Shown in pieces: positions 50,748-59,361 of a stretch of DNA of 64,000 nucleotides. The DNA is from Hymenobacter jeollabukensis. Lineage in GTDB: Bacteria > Bacteroidota > Bacteroidia > Cytophagales > Hymenobacteraceae. Under the pieces are notes generated by a model. That model ran no database searches and was not told the origin of the DNA. It saw nothing but the letters and a program-made list of their open reading frames with translations. The DNA lies in the NCBI RefSeq assembly GCF_005771675.1, contig NZ_VAJM01000001.1:186001-250000 (forward strand), read 5' to 3'. The position numbers and the translations under genes are program-made. Each line of letters begins with the position of its first letter. Position 1 is the stretch's first letter.

Positions 50748-51602
50748 TTACAGCGGCCGTTCCATTTCGTACAGCTCCAGGGCGGTCTGCGTCCAGCCGC
50801 AGCTCCGTAGCAGGGCCTGCCCCGGGCCGGGCGGCAGCAGGCAGGGCATCAGCAGCGGCTTGCCGGCGTAGCGCGCTTCGAGGGCGCGCAACAGGCGCGT
50901 GCCCCAGCCCTGCCGGCGGTGCGCTGTGGGTACCACCAGGCTCAGCAGCACGGTTTTGTCGGCCTCGGGGCGCACCAGGGCGTAGGCCTGCTCGCCCAGC
51001 TGCCAGGCCTGCACGAAGGGCGCGGTGGTGGCGGCCAGCGTCTCGCCGGCCAGCATCCACGGCAGGTCCGCGTCGCTGTGCCGGCTGATCTGCCGCGCCA
51101 CCTCAGCCGGGTCGGCTTCTGTCAGCTCGTGAGTCGGGGCCGCGCCCGATGCAGGGCCGGCGGGGGCACCGAAGCCGCTCAGGGTGCGGGTGATGCCAAA
51201 GCCCAGCCGCTCGTACAGCCGGATGGCGGCCGGGTTGTTGGTAAACACTTCGAGCATGATGCGCCGGTCGCCGCGCTGCCGGGCTTCGTCGATGGCCGTT
51301 TGCAGCATCGGCTTGCCCAGGCCCCGCCCCCGCGCCTCCACCACCAGGCCCATGGCGGCCACGCGGCTCGTCCAGCCCCGCCGGCTGATGTAGACCACGC
51401 CCACTAATTCCCCGTCGCAGTACCAGAGGCGGCTGGCTTCGGCGTCGAGGTGCTCCCCGCGGAAGCGGCGCTGAAAGCTGGCCACGTCGAAGCGCAGGGG
51501 CACGATGTACTGCTCGAAGGAGCAGTTCATGGCCGCAGCCTGCTCGGCGGCGGAACACTCCAATAGGGTTCGGGAAGTAAGACGGTCGGCGGAGAAAGTC
51601 AT
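50748..51602 (-). CDS. Tandem GNAT acetyltransferase
   Basis: A 284-residue protein with two GNAT domains. The first has the acetyl-CoA motif VVEARGRGLGKPMLQTAID and NNPAAIRLYERLGFGI; the second has VVPTAHRRQGWGTRLLRALE and a short end. Fused GNATs often use one domain to bind CoA and the other for substrate or dimerisation. The substrate is not evident. The ATG at 51602 (MTFSADRLTSRTLLE) fits the first domain; the long upstream frame was rejected. Confidence 0.88.
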   Translation of the reverse strand: MTFSADRLTSRTLLECSAAEQAAAMNCSFEQYIVPLRFDVASFQRRFRGEHLDAEASRLWYCDGELVGVVYISRRGWTSRVAAMGLVVEARGRGLGKPMLQTAIDEARQRGDRRIMLEVFTNNPAAIRLYERLGFGITRTLSGFGAPAGPASGAAPTHELTEADPAEVARQISRHSDADLPWMLAGETLAATTAPFVQAWQLGEQAYALVRPEADKTVLLSLVVPTAHRRQGWGTRLLRALEARYAGKPLLMPCLLPPGPGQALLRSCGWTQTALELYEMERPL

Positions 51603-51778
51603 GGCGGCAAGTTGCGCAAATGCTGCGCTTGAAGCCAGTGCCTGTACAGGCAGCCGAAAGGCAAGCGCACGAAAAAGCCCGCACCAAAGCGCGGGCTCAA
51701 ATCGTCCACAAAATCCGTACAATCCGAACCGACGGTCGGCGTAGCCAAAAATCCGTCGAATCCGTGGTCCGTGGCTCC

Positions 51779-53011
51779 TTAGTTGCGCACGGCAATCATC
51801 AGGCCCAGCTCCTTGTAGCGCAGGTTGTACTTGCGCGCAATCATGGCGTTGGTCAGGGAGCCTTTGTAGAGGTACACGCCCGAGCGGAAATGCTCGTCGG
51901 CGAACAGGGCCTCGTTGATGCCGCCCTGCTGGCTGATTTCCTGCAGAATGGGCGTGAAGATGTTGCTGAGCGCGTTGGAGGCCGTGCGCGGCACCCGCGA
52001 GGCAATGTTGGGCACGCAGTAGTGAATCACGTCGTACTTGCGGTACACCGGCCGGGCGTGCGAGGTCATTTCGCTGGTCATGAAGCAACCGCCCTGGTCG
52101 ATGCTCACGTCGATAATCACCGAGCCCGGCGACATGGTGCTGACCACGTCCTCGGATACCATAAACGGAATGCGGCCCTCCTCGGCGTTCAGCGCCCCGA
52201 TAACCACGTCGGCGCGGCGGACCTGCTGGCTGAGCGTGAACGAGTCGAAGGTGCTGGTGAACAGCTGCGGGGCGCCCAGGTTCTGCTTGAGGCGGCGCAG
52301 CTTGTAGAGGTGGTTGTCGAACACCTTCACGTCGGCGCCCAGGCCGATGGCGGCGCGGGCGGCGTACTCGGCCACCGTGCCGGCCCCCAGAATGACCACC
52401 TGCGAGGGTGGCACCCCGGTAATGCCGCCCAGAATGATGCCCTTGCCCTCGTTGCCCAGGGCCAGGTACTCGGCCGCCACCAGCATCACCGTGGAGCCGG
52501 CAATTTCCGACATGGCCCGCACCACCGGCTTGGCGCCCGAAGGGTCCTTGATCAGCTCAAACGCAATGGCGTTGACCTTCTTGCGCTGCAAAGCCAGCAG
52601 GTATTCCACCGAGAGGGAGCCGAGCTGCAGGGCCGAAATCAAGGTCTGGCCCGCGTGCAGGTGCTCCATTTCCTCCAGCGTGGGCGGGGCAATCTTGAGG
52701 ATGAGGTCGGCCTCGTACACTTCCTTGGGCGTGTACACGATGCTGGCCCCGGCCTCGGAGTAGTCGTGGTCGGAGTACTTGCTGGGCTCCCCCGCCCCGC
52801 TTTCCAGTACCACCTCGTGGCCCTCGTTGACGAGGTGCTTCACCGCCTCGGGCGTGAGGCCCACGCGGTTTTCCTGCAGCGAAGTTTCGCGGGGCAGCCC
52901 GATGAACAGCCGGCGCTTGCGCGTCTCGACGGCCAGCATGGATTCCTGGGGCACGTAGGCCCGGCCGGGCGCGGTCAGCGAGGAGAAGCCGGGGGGGAGC
53001 TGGTCGGGCAT
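51779..53011 (-). CDS. ald: Alanine dehydrogenase
   Basis: A 410-residue enzyme that interconverts alanine and pyruvate with NAD+ and ammonia. GLPRETSLQENRVGLTPEAV, with the conserved Arg and Glu, opens the domain; the Rossmann motif is VVILGAGTVAEYAARAA; DVSIDQGGCFMTSEMTSH carries the Asp and later HYCVPNIASRVPRTAS follow. Full length for the family, with an extra ~30-residue N-terminal tail (PPGFSSLTAPGRAYVPQ). It lies upstream of the GNAT gene and downstream of tsaE on the same strand. Confidence 0.93.
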   Translation of the reverse strand: MPDQLPPGFSSLTAPGRAYVPQESMLAVETRKRRLFIGLPRETSLQENRVGLTPEAVKHLVNEGHEVVLESGAGEPSKYSDHDYSEAGASIVYTPKEVYEADLILKIAPPTLEEMEHLHAGQTLISALQLGSLSVEYLLALQRKKVNAIAFELIKDPSGAKPVVRAMSEIAGSTVMLVAAEYLALGNEGKGIILGGITGVPPSQVVILGAGTVAEYAARAAIGLGADVKVFDNHLYKLRRLKQNLGAPQLFTSTFDSFTLSQQVRRADVVIGALNAEEGRIPFMVSEDVVSTMSPGSVIIDVSIDQGGCFMTSEMTSHARPVYRKYDVIHYCVPNIASRVPRTASNALSNIFTPILQEISQQGGINEALFADEHFRSGVYLYKGSLTNAMIARKYNLRYKELGLMIAVRN

Positions 53012-53059
53012 TGTGGAGGGGGTGGTCGAAGCGAAAATGGGCGGGCGTAACGGTCGGGG

Positions 53060-53497
53060 TCAGTCCGCCTCGCGCTGCACCCGGACCCGGCGCGACTCCG
53101 GCCCCGTGACGTCCACGGTGACGAGCAGCCGATCCGGCGGAAGCAGCGGCCCGACGCGGCTGGGCCATTCGATCAGGCAAAGATAACCGGAATCGAAGTA
53201 CTCCTGCGCCCCGATGCGCAGGGCCTCGTCCACGGAGTCGATGCGGTAGAAATCGAAGTGGTAAATGGGCCGGCCCAGGGCGTCGCGGTACTCGTTGACG
53301 AGCGAGAAGGTGGGGCTGCTCACGTCGTCCTGCACGCCCAGCACGGCGCACAGGGCCTTGATGAGGGTGGTTTTGCCCGCGCCCATCTCCCCTTCCAGCA
53401 GCACCACCGGGCAGCCGGCGGCGGCAAGGATGGCTTTGAGCTCTTGGGCGGCGGCGGGCAGGGCGGCCAGCGTCGGAATGTCGATATCGGCAAGCAT
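53060..53497 (-). CDS. tsaE: tRNA threonylcarbamoyladenosine biosynthesis protein TsaE
   Basis: A 145-residue ATPase needed for the t6A modification of tRNAs that read ANN codons. Walker A is LEGEMGAGKTTLIK, with SSPTFSLVNEY and the Asp-rich DFYRIDSVDEAL segment that follow in this family. The ATG at 53497 lies only 5 nt after a TACCTTTG box, so the mRNA may be leaderless. Longer upstream frames would cross this promoter. It precedes the alanine dehydrogenase by 48 bp. Confidence 0.95.
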   Translation of the reverse strand: MLADIDIPTLAALPAAAQELKAILAAAGCPVVLLEGEMGAGKTTLIKALCAVLGVQDDVSSPTFSLVNEYRDALGRPIYHFDFYRIDSVDEALRIGAQEYFDSGYLCLIEWPSRVGPLLPPDRLLVTVDVTGPESRRVRVQREAD

Positions 53498-53502
53498 GGG
53501 CG

Positions 53503-53510
53503 CAAAGGTA
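53503..53510 (-). promoter_or_regulatory. Predicted -7 box for tsaE
   Basis: TACCTTTG on the minus strand ends 5 nt before the ATG at 53497, in the layout TACCTTTGCGCCCATG. Confidence 0.45.
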
Positions 53511-53645
53511 TCAGGGAAACGCCGCTGGTGCCGAATCCGCTCCTGACGTGACTTTTCCGGCCGAAAACCGTTTGAGCGTCTAACTTGCGGCGCCGTGGCC
53601 CGGCCGGGGCCGCCGCGTTTGCCACGCGTACCAGCACCATTTTTC

Positions 53646-54902
53646 ATGCAAGTTTCCAAAATGGCCGGCAGCCTCATCGGCTCCGAAATCATCAAAATCG
53701 GCAACGAGGTCAACGACATGATCCGCAAGGGGGAGCAGATCTGCAACCTCACCATCGGCGACTTCGACTCCGGCATTTTCCCGATTCCCAGCGAGTTGGA
53801 AGCCGAAATCACCGCCGCTTACCAAGCCGGCAACACCAACTACCCGCCCGCCAACGGCGTGCTCGACCTGCGCCAGGCGGTCAGCCAGTTCCTGGAAACG
53901 CGCCTGGGCCTCAAGTACTCGCCCAACGACATCCTGGTGGCCGGCGGCTCCCGCCCCCTCATCTACGCCACCTACATGGCCCTGATTGACCCGGGCGACA
54001 AGGTGGTTTTCCCGGTGCCCTCCTGGAACAACAACCACTACTGCCACCTCAGCGGCGCCGAGCAGGGCCTGGTGGAAACGCGGCCCGAAAACAACTTCAT
54101 GCCCACCGCCGCCGAGGTAGCCCCGCACCTCGCGGGCGCCACCTTGCTGGCCCTTTGCTCGCCGCTCAATCCCACCGGCACCGTCTTCTCCCGGGCCGAC
54201 CTGGAAGAAATCTGCGACCTGGTCATTGCCGAAAACCAGCGCCGCGGCCCCGACGAAAAGCCGTTGTACATCATGTACGACCAGATTTACTGGCTGCTGA
54301 CTTTCGGTGACACCAAGCACTTCGACCCGGTGAACCTGCGCCCCGAGCTGCGCGAGTACGTCATCTACATCGACGGCATTTCGAAGGCTCTGGCCGCCAC
54401 CGGCGTGCGCGTGGGCTACGCCTTCGGCCCCAGCCTGATCATCGACAAGATGAAGGCCATTCTGGGTCACATCGGCGCCTGGGCGCCCAAGGCCGAGCAG
54501 GTGGCCACCGCCCACTACCTGCCCCGCACCACCGAAGTCGACGGCTTCGTCGACGGCTTCCGGGATAAAATCCAGGCCAGCCTCGACGCGCTCTACCACG
54601 GCCTGCAGGAGCTGCAGCAGCAGGGCTACCCGGTGCAGGCCGTCGAGCCGATGGGCGCCATCTACCTCACCATCAAGCTCGACGTACTGGGCAAAACCAC
54701 GCCCGCCGGGCAGGTGCTCAGCACCACGCAGGAGCTGACGTCTTACCTTATCAGCGCCGCCCGCCTGGCCCTGGTGCCGTTCAGCGCGTTCGGCACGGCA
54801 CCCACCGCGCCGTGGTTCCGGGCTTCAGTTGGCGGCGCTTCTCTGGAGTCGATTCAGGCCGCGCTGCCCCGCCTGAAGGCCGCGCTCGACGCGCTCAAGT
54901 AA
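53646..54902 (+). CDS. PLP-dependent aminotransferase (class I/II)
   Basis: A 418-residue transaminase. The N-terminal NLTIGDFDSGIFPIP and YPPANGVLDLRQAVSQ bind substrate; AGGSRPLIYATYMALIDPGD, LCSPLNPTGTVFSRADL and YVIYIDGISKALAATGVRVG give the PLP pocket with Lys in the last motif. The substrate could be an aspartate, alanine or aromatic amino acid; the sequence does not settle it. Divergent from tsaE. A 110-bp palindromic element begins 34 bp after its stop. Confidence 0.9.
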   Translation: MQVSKMAGSLIGSEIIKIGNEVNDMIRKGEQICNLTIGDFDSGIFPIPSELEAEITAAYQAGNTNYPPANGVLDLRQAVSQFLETRLGLKYSPNDILVAGGSRPLIYATYMALIDPGDKVVFPVPSWNNNHYCHLSGAEQGLVETRPENNFMPTAAEVAPHLAGATLLALCSPLNPTGTVFSRADLEEICDLVIAENQRRGPDEKPLYIMYDQIYWLLTFGDTKHFDPVNLRPELREYVIYIDGISKALAATGVRVGYAFGPSLIIDKMKAILGHIGAWAPKAEQVATAHYLPRTTEVDGFVDGFRDKIQASLDALYHGLQELQQQGYPVQAVEPMGAIYLTIKLDVLGKTTPAGQVLSTTQELTSYLISAARLALVPFSAFGTAPTAPWFRASVGGASLESIQAALPRLKAALDALK

Positions 54903-54935
54903 GAGCCTAAATAGCCCCAGACGCCTCTGAAAAGA

Positions 54936-55045
54936 ACGTCATGTCGAGCGCAGCCGAGACATCTCGCGTGCTGACTTCGGATAGTAACCTGGCGACAGGA
55001 AATTACTATCCAGCGAGATGTCTCGGCTGTGCTCGGCATGACGTA
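54936..55045. repeat. Palindromic intergenic element, type GTCATGTCGAGCG
   Basis: A 110-bp inverted repeat of the same plan as 19564-19680. The outer arms start AACGTCATGTCGAGCG and end TGCTCGGCATGACGT; the inner pair is GGATAGTAA / TTACTATCC. Shared pieces between the two copies are CTCGC, TGCTGACT, GATAGTAA and TTACTATC. It lies after the aminotransferase stop. Confidence 0.8.
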
Positions 55046-55072
55046 TTGAGTAGCCTGACGCTCAAAAAAGCA

Positions 55073-55387
55073 CTACTGGCCGCTGGCTCCCCCGGAGTCG
55101 GCGGCTTTTTTTTCGGCGTCGCGCTGCTGGCGAAGCACCTCGTCGGTGCGGGTGTCGATGTAGAGCTGCTCGACCTTTTCGCGGGCCCAGGGCATGCGAC
55201 GCAGAAAGTTCAGGCTGCTCTTAATGGTGGGGTTGTTGGCGAAGCAGTTGATGCGAATCAGGCGGTCCAGCTCCTGCCAGCCGTAGTGCTGCACGAGGTA
55301 GTCGAGAATCTGCGCCAGCTTGACGCCGTGCAGTTCGCGGATGAGGTAGCCGTTTTCGTCGCGGGCTTCGTCGGGGTGGGCGGGCAT
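55073..55387 (-). CDS. VF530-like (DUF2132) DNA-binding protein
   Basis: A 104-residue protein whose core (LHGVKLAQILDYLVQHYGWQ, then INCFANNPTIKSSLNFLRR and PWAREKVEQLYI) matches the VF530/DUF2132 family, small proteins with a double-stranded DNA-binding fold described from Vibrio fischeri. The last 20 residues are charged. A TACTTTTG box lies 23 bp upstream. It is convergent with the aminotransferase. Confidence 0.9.
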   Translation of the reverse strand: MPAHPDEARDENGYLIRELHGVKLAQILDYLVQHYGWQELDRLIRINCFANNPTIKSSLNFLRRMPWAREKVEQLYIDTRTDEVLRQQRDAEKKAADSGGASGQ

Positions 55388-55409
55388 GGCAGCAGGTAGT
55401 TGAGCAGCG

Positions 55410-55417
55410 CAAAAGTA
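55410..55417 (-). promoter_or_regulatory. Predicted -7 box for the VF530 gene
   Basis: TACTTTTG on the minus strand matches TAnnTTTG, 23 bp upstream of the ATG. Confidence 0.5.
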
Positions 55418-55805
55418 AGCCGCGCCCGCTGCTTACCGGTTACTGCTGCTTCTGGAGATGAAATGCCTGGTGCCAGGCGGCGTGGATAGCAAGCCGAAAG
55501 ACCATCATGCTGAGCCCCGCGAAGCATGACGGCCAAATAGCAACAAAACTCATTCTGTGGTTGCTGCCCACAGCGCCTAATTGGCGCCTGATAGGATCAT
55601 AACCGAACAGCCTGTCCATGAATGGACATATTTACAACGGCTTATCCACCCCAATTACAAGTTAACAAATTGATTTATAGAATATTATAATCATGGCATT
55701 GTCATTGGCTATATCCATAGCGAAGGCTACCGGTATTCATCAAAACCGGACACTCATTCACTTCCCCATTCGCCAACCACCAACCGAAATACTTTTTGCA
55801 ACCTT

Positions 55806-55819
55806 TATGATATATCATA
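55806..55819. promoter_or_regulatory. Palindrome just upstream of the MarR gene
   Basis: TATGATATATCATA is a perfect 14-bp palindrome ending 24 bp before the MarR ATG. It differs from the TACGAA-N4-TTCGTA operators downstream. It could be a separate operator or just AT-rich promoter DNA. Confidence 0.4.
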
Positions 55820-55843
55820 GTCTTTGCGCCAACCTCGCTCCGC

Positions 55844-56275
55844 ATGCTCTCTTCCATCGTTTTTTACGCCCTCGACAAAGCCATCCGCAGCTACCGGCGC
55901 ATGGCCCAGGCCAACATCGACCGCGCCGGCCTCGACATCACCGTCGACCAGTGGCTGGTGCTGCGGGTGCTGCTGGAGCACGACGACCTGACCCAGCACG
56001 ACATTGCCGAGCGCGTATTCAAGGACCAGGCCTCGGTGGCCCGCATCCTGGCTTTGCTCACCCGCCGCGGCCTGCTCTCGGCCATTCCCCTGCCCCACGA
56101 CGGCCGCCGCACCCAGCTGCGCGTGACCGAGGCGGGCCACCGCATCCTGGAAGCGGTGCAGCCCATCATCCTGCAGAACCGCGCCAAAGCCCTGGCCGGC
56201 ATTTCCGAGGAGGAGTTGGCCCTGATGCGCCCCCTGCTCGACCGCATTGCCCTGAACTGCGCGCCCACTTCCTAG
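55844..56275 (+). CDS. MarR family transcriptional regulator
   Basis: A 143-residue winged-helix regulator. QWLVLRVLLEHDDLTQHDIA and FKDQASVARILALLTRRGLL form the helix-turn-helix, and PLPHDGRRTQLRVTEAG the wing with conserved Asp-Gly-Arg-Arg. MarR proteins bind palindromes as dimers and release them on ligand binding or oxidation. No Cys lies in the expected redox position, which suggests a ligand-type switch. Matching palindromes TACGAA-N4-TTCGTA sit between its stop and the next gene and again before the second receptor, so it probably controls both receptors. Confidence 0.93.
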   Translation: MLSSIVFYALDKAIRSYRRMAQANIDRAGLDITVDQWLVLRVLLEHDDLTQHDIAERVFKDQASVARILALLTRRGLLSAIPLPHDGRRTQLRVTEAGHRILEAVQPIILQNRAKALAGISEEELALMRPLLDRIALNCAPTS

Positions 56276-56316
56276 TGCCCGGCCTTGCTCCTGATTCTGA
56301 CGCGTTTTTTTGATAA

Positions 56317-56355
56317 TACGAAATCATTCGTACGTTTACTACGAAGTCGTTCGTA
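56317..56355. promoter_or_regulatory. Two TACGAA-N4-TTCGTA operators before the first receptor
   Basis: Perfect palindromes TACGAAATCATTCGTA (56317-56332) and TACGAAGTCGTTCGTA (56340-56355) lie 23 bp apart, start to start, and 74-97 bp upstream of the receptor ATG at 56429. They are ~40 bp after the MarR stop. The motif recurs before the second receptor, so it is a good candidate for a MarR-bound site. Confidence 0.75.
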
Positions 56356-56428
56356 ATACAGATTCACCTTTTACCCGCCGCCGTTGCCCTCCTCACTCCT
56401 GCCACTCTTGTTCCAGCCTTTCTTTGCT

Positions 56429-58900
56429 ATGAAAACCTCCTACTCCTCCCCCCGCGCCACGCTGCTGCTGCTCTCCGGCCTCGGACTGGCGCAGGTGAGC
56501 TACGCCCAGACCGCGGCCACCGTAAGCGGCGCCGTGCGCTCCTCGGCCGGCGCCGCCATCGACTACGCCACCGTGACGCTGCACCGGGCCAAGGACTCGA
56601 CCGTGGTCAAAACCGAGTTCAGCGACGACAAGGGGCTGTTTGCCTTCGAGCAGGCGCCGGCGGGCCAGTACCTCGTGTCGGCTTCGCAGGTGGGCTTTGA
56701 GCGGCAATGGTCGCGGCCGTTTGACGTGGGCGGCGAGAAAGTGGCGGTGCCGGCCCTGACCCTGGCGGCCAGCGCGGCCACCCAGCTCAAGGAGGTGAAG
56801 GTGACGGGCACGCGGCCGCAGTTTGAGCGCCTGGCCGACCGCACGGTGGTGAACGTGGAAAACTCGCCGCTGTCGGCCGGCAATACCTCGCTGGACGTGC
56901 TGCGCCGCTCCCCGGGCGTCACCGTCGATGGCAGCGACAACCTGGCGCTGCGCGGGCGGCAGGGGCTGCTGGTGCTCATCGACGGCAAGCGCCAGCCCAT
57001 GACGGGCACCGAGCTGGCCGACTACCTGCGCAACCTGCCGGCCGACCAGGTGAAAAACATCGAGCTGATAACCAACCCGCCGGCCAAGTACGACGCCCAG
57101 GGCGGCGCGGGCATCATTGCCATCAACCTGAAAAAGGACCAGAAGCTGGGCACCAACGGCTCCGCCAACCTCAGCTACGGCTACGGGCGCTACGGCAAGT
57201 TTACCTCGGGCCTGTCGCTGAACCACCGCCGCAAGAACCTGAACGTGTTCGGCACCTACACCTTCGCCGACCGCCGCAACTGGAACGCGCTGACCATCAA
57301 CCGCGACTTTTTTGTGAATCAGGATGGGGTGCGGACGCTGACGGGCCGCTCGTTTCTGGACAACGAGGGCGTGGGCCACGGCCGCTCCCACAACTGGAAA
57401 GCCGGCTTCGACTACTACCTCTCCGAGCGCACCGTGCTGGGCGTGGTGGCCAACGGGCTGGCCCTGCAAACCGACAGCCGCGGCAGCAACGACGTCAAAT
57501 CCTACGCTTCGGATGGCAGCTTGAACGAGCAGTACACGTCGGTGAACCTGCGCGACGGCGACCTGCCCAACTACTCGCTGAACGCCAACTTCCGCCACAC
57601 CTTCCAGGACTCTCTGGGCCAGCACGAGCTGACGGCCGATGCCGACTACGCCCGCTACGACTCGCGCCGCGGCCAGCGGCTCGACACGCGCTACACCCTG
57701 CCCGCCGAAACCCTGGACCGCCTGACCAGCGACCAGCGCAACGATCTGACCATTCAGTCGGTGAAGGCCGACTACACCCGGCCGCTGAGCAAGACCAGCC
57801 GACTGGAGGCGGGCAGCAAAGTCAGCTGGGTGCTGTCGGACAATGACTTGCTGTTCAAAGTGCCCGCCCGGGCCGGCGCCGTCGACGAGCTGGTGCGCGA
57901 CCCGCGCCGCTCCAACCGCTTCCGCTACGACGAGAACATCCTGGCTGGCTACGTGAGCATGAGCCAGACCCTGCCCCAGTGGACGCTGCAGGCCGGCCTG
58001 CGCGGGGAGCAGACCAACGCCATCGGCCGGCCGGAAGCCGACTCGGGCCGCTTCGACCGGCACTATTTCCAGCTGTTTCCCTCGGCGGCCGTGAAGCACA
58101 CCTTCTCCGACAAGAACGAAACCAGCCTCTCGCTGAGCCGCCGCATCGACCGGCCTTCCTACGGGCAGCTGAACCCTTTCAAGAGCTACATCAACCCGAC
58201 CACCTACGGGGCGGGCAACCAGAACCTGCGCCCGCAGACCAGCTACAACCTGGAGCTGACCCACACCTTCCGCCAGAAGTACAGCGTGGGCCTGAGCTAC
58301 GCCGTGACCAACAACCCCATCGTGGGCACGGTGCAGCCCGCCCCGGAAGGCGGCCGCACCGTGGTTTCGACCACCGAAAACCTGGACCGGCAGTTCAACT
58401 ACGCCCTGACGCTGACCGCGCCGGTGGAAATAACGAAGTGGTGGAGCGTGTACAACAACGCGGTGCTCTACTACAGCCGCTTCCAGGGCAAGCTGGCCGG
58501 CACCACGCTCAACGCCGGCCGCCCGGCCTACAACCTGAGCAGCAACAGCACCTTCACGTTGGGCCACGACTGGAAAGCCGATTTGAACGCCAACTACGAC
58601 TCGCCCAACCGCTACGCCTTCTTCGTGGGCCGGGGGCAGGGTCAGGTATCGTTGGGGGTGCAGAAATCGGTGTGGCACAACAAGGCCACGGTGAAGCTGA
58701 ACGCCACGGACATTTTCTTCACCAACAAAACCCGCTCGACGGTGGCCTTCGACAACTACGGGGAGCGGTTCTTCCAGCGCTACGAGTCGCGGGTGGTGAC
58801 GCTGTCGTTGAACTACCGCTTCGGCAACGACAAGGTGGCGCCGAGCAAGCGCCGCGGCGGCGGGGCCGAGGATGAGAAACGCCGCGCCGGGGGCAACTAG
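56429..58900 (+). CDS. TonB-dependent-receptor-like outer-membrane beta-barrel protein
   Basis: An 823-residue outer-membrane protein (signal peptide MKTSYSSPRATLLLLSGLGL, cleavage near SYAQ). Residues ~28-115 are a CarboxypepD_reg-like domain (VSGAVRSSAGAAIDYATVTL). A plug follows with LDVLRRSPGVTVDGSDNLAL and LRNLPADQVKNIELITNPPA. The rest is a barrel of the OMP_b-brl_3 type, ending VVTLSLNYRFGNDKV and a basic tail. Its ligand is unknown. Two palindromic operators lie upstream. The 850-residue gene at 59362 is a paralogue. Confidence 0.9.
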   Translation: MKTSYSSPRATLLLLSGLGLAQVSYAQTAATVSGAVRSSAGAAIDYATVTLHRAKDSTVVKTEFSDDKGLFAFEQAPAGQYLVSASQVGFERQWSRPFDVGGEKVAVPALTLAASAATQLKEVKVTGTRPQFERLADRTVVNVENSPLSAGNTSLDVLRRSPGVTVDGSDNLALRGRQGLLVLIDGKRQPMTGTELADYLRNLPADQVKNIELITNPPAKYDAQGGAGIIAINLKKDQKLGTNGSANLSYGYGRYGKFTSGLSLNHRRKNLNVFGTYTFADRRNWNALTINRDFFVNQDGVRTLTGRSFLDNEGVGHGRSHNWKAGFDYYLSERTVLGVVANGLALQTDSRGSNDVKSYASDGSLNEQYTSVNLRDGDLPNYSLNANFRHTFQDSLGQHELTADADYARYDSRRGQRLDTRYTLPAETLDRLTSDQRNDLTIQSVKADYTRPLSKTSRLEAGSKVSWVLSDNDLLFKVPARAGAVDELVRDPRRSNRFRYDENILAGYVSMSQTLPQWTLQAGLRGEQTNAIGRPEADSGRFDRHYFQLFPSAAVKHTFSDKNETSLSLSRRIDRPSYGQLNPFKSYINPTTYGAGNQNLRPQTSYNLELTHTFRQKYSVGLSYAVTNNPIVGTVQPAPEGGRTVVSTTENLDRQFNYALTLTAPVEITKWWSVYNNAVLYYSRFQGKLAGTTLNAGRPAYNLSSNSTFTLGHDWKADLNANYDSPNRYAFFVGRGQGQVSLGVQKSVWHNKATVKLNATDIFFTNKTRSTVAFDNYGERFFQRYESRVVTLSLNYRFGNDKVAPSKRRGGGAEDEKRRAGGN

Positions 58901-58917
58901 CATCCATTGGTCTGGCT

Positions 58918-59090
58918 TCCTGAGCAGAGCGAAGAACCTTTCTCGAACCCTGCATCAACCATAATGCGCAGCCACTATTGCCTAATCGTCTGGGCTTGGT
59001 GGCTGCGCTTCTTTTTTACCAAAAAAGCGTCGGCACTTCGTAGGCAGCGGCGGTGCAGGGTGCGAGGAAGGTCCTTCACTACGCTCAGGA
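58918..59090. repeat. Nested palindromic element between the two receptor genes
   Basis: Outer arms 58918-58954 and 59054-59090 (starting TCCTGAGCAGAGCGAAG and ending CACTACGCTCAGGA) pair over 37 bp with about six mismatches. Inside, GCGCAGCCAC and GTGGCTGCGC form a second perfect pair. A TTTTTTACCAAAAAA hairpin lies in the centre. The plan resembles the other intergenic elements but the sequence is a separate subtype. It fills the space between the first receptor and the upstream region of the second. Confidence 0.7.
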
Positions 59091-59152
59091 TAACGTTCAT
59101 ACGAATACCTATTTATATTTTTACTTACTATAAATCAGAAACTTACAGTTAA

Positions 59153-59168
59153 TACGAAATTTTTCGTT
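59153..59168. promoter_or_regulatory. TACGAA-N4-TTCGTT operator-like site, distal to the second receptor
   Basis: TACGAAATTTTTCGTT differs from the perfect palindrome by one end base and lies 194 bp upstream of the receptor ATG at 59362. It belongs to the same motif as the sites at 56317, 56340 and 59326. Confidence 0.55.
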
Positions 59169-59325
59169 GATAATATGCAACGGCGGTAATACTGATCGGT
59201 CTTTGCTACAACTTGAGCCGTTAGCCCTTTCGCGCAGCCAGTACGCGCAGCTCATTTTCCCTCCCCTTTCCCAGTAACCTTTTCGCTGGTGGACAGTGTC
59301 CACGGGCGACCCGCCGACCAAATTA

Positions 59326-59341
59326 TACGAAAACATTCGTA
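59326..59341. promoter_or_regulatory. TACGAA-N4-TTCGTA operator just before the second receptor
   Basis: TACGAAAACATTCGTA is a perfect TACGAA / TTCGTA palindrome, 20 bp upstream of the ATG at 59362. Its position so near the start suggests repression. Confidence 0.7.
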
Positions 59342-59361
59342 CAAACCTTGCCTGCCTTGCT

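Larger units (their letters stand above)
55388..55843. other. 456-bp intergenic region before the MarR gene
   Basis: No gene is seen. It holds the TACTTTTG box of the VF530 gene, a single arm of a GTCATGCT-type palindrome (CATCATGCTGAGCCC ... GAAGCATGACGG, near 55503-55532), an exact GTCCAT-GA-ATGGAC palindrome at 55614-55627 and the TATGATATATCATA palindrome listed separately. The part from ~55610 to 55810 is unusually AT-rich. Confidence 0.5.

Noticed and set aside
56393-58903. 836-residue open frame opposite the first receptor gene
   Set aside because: It is antisense to a gene with clear domains; high-GC third positions produce such long shadow frames. It has no recognisable domain.
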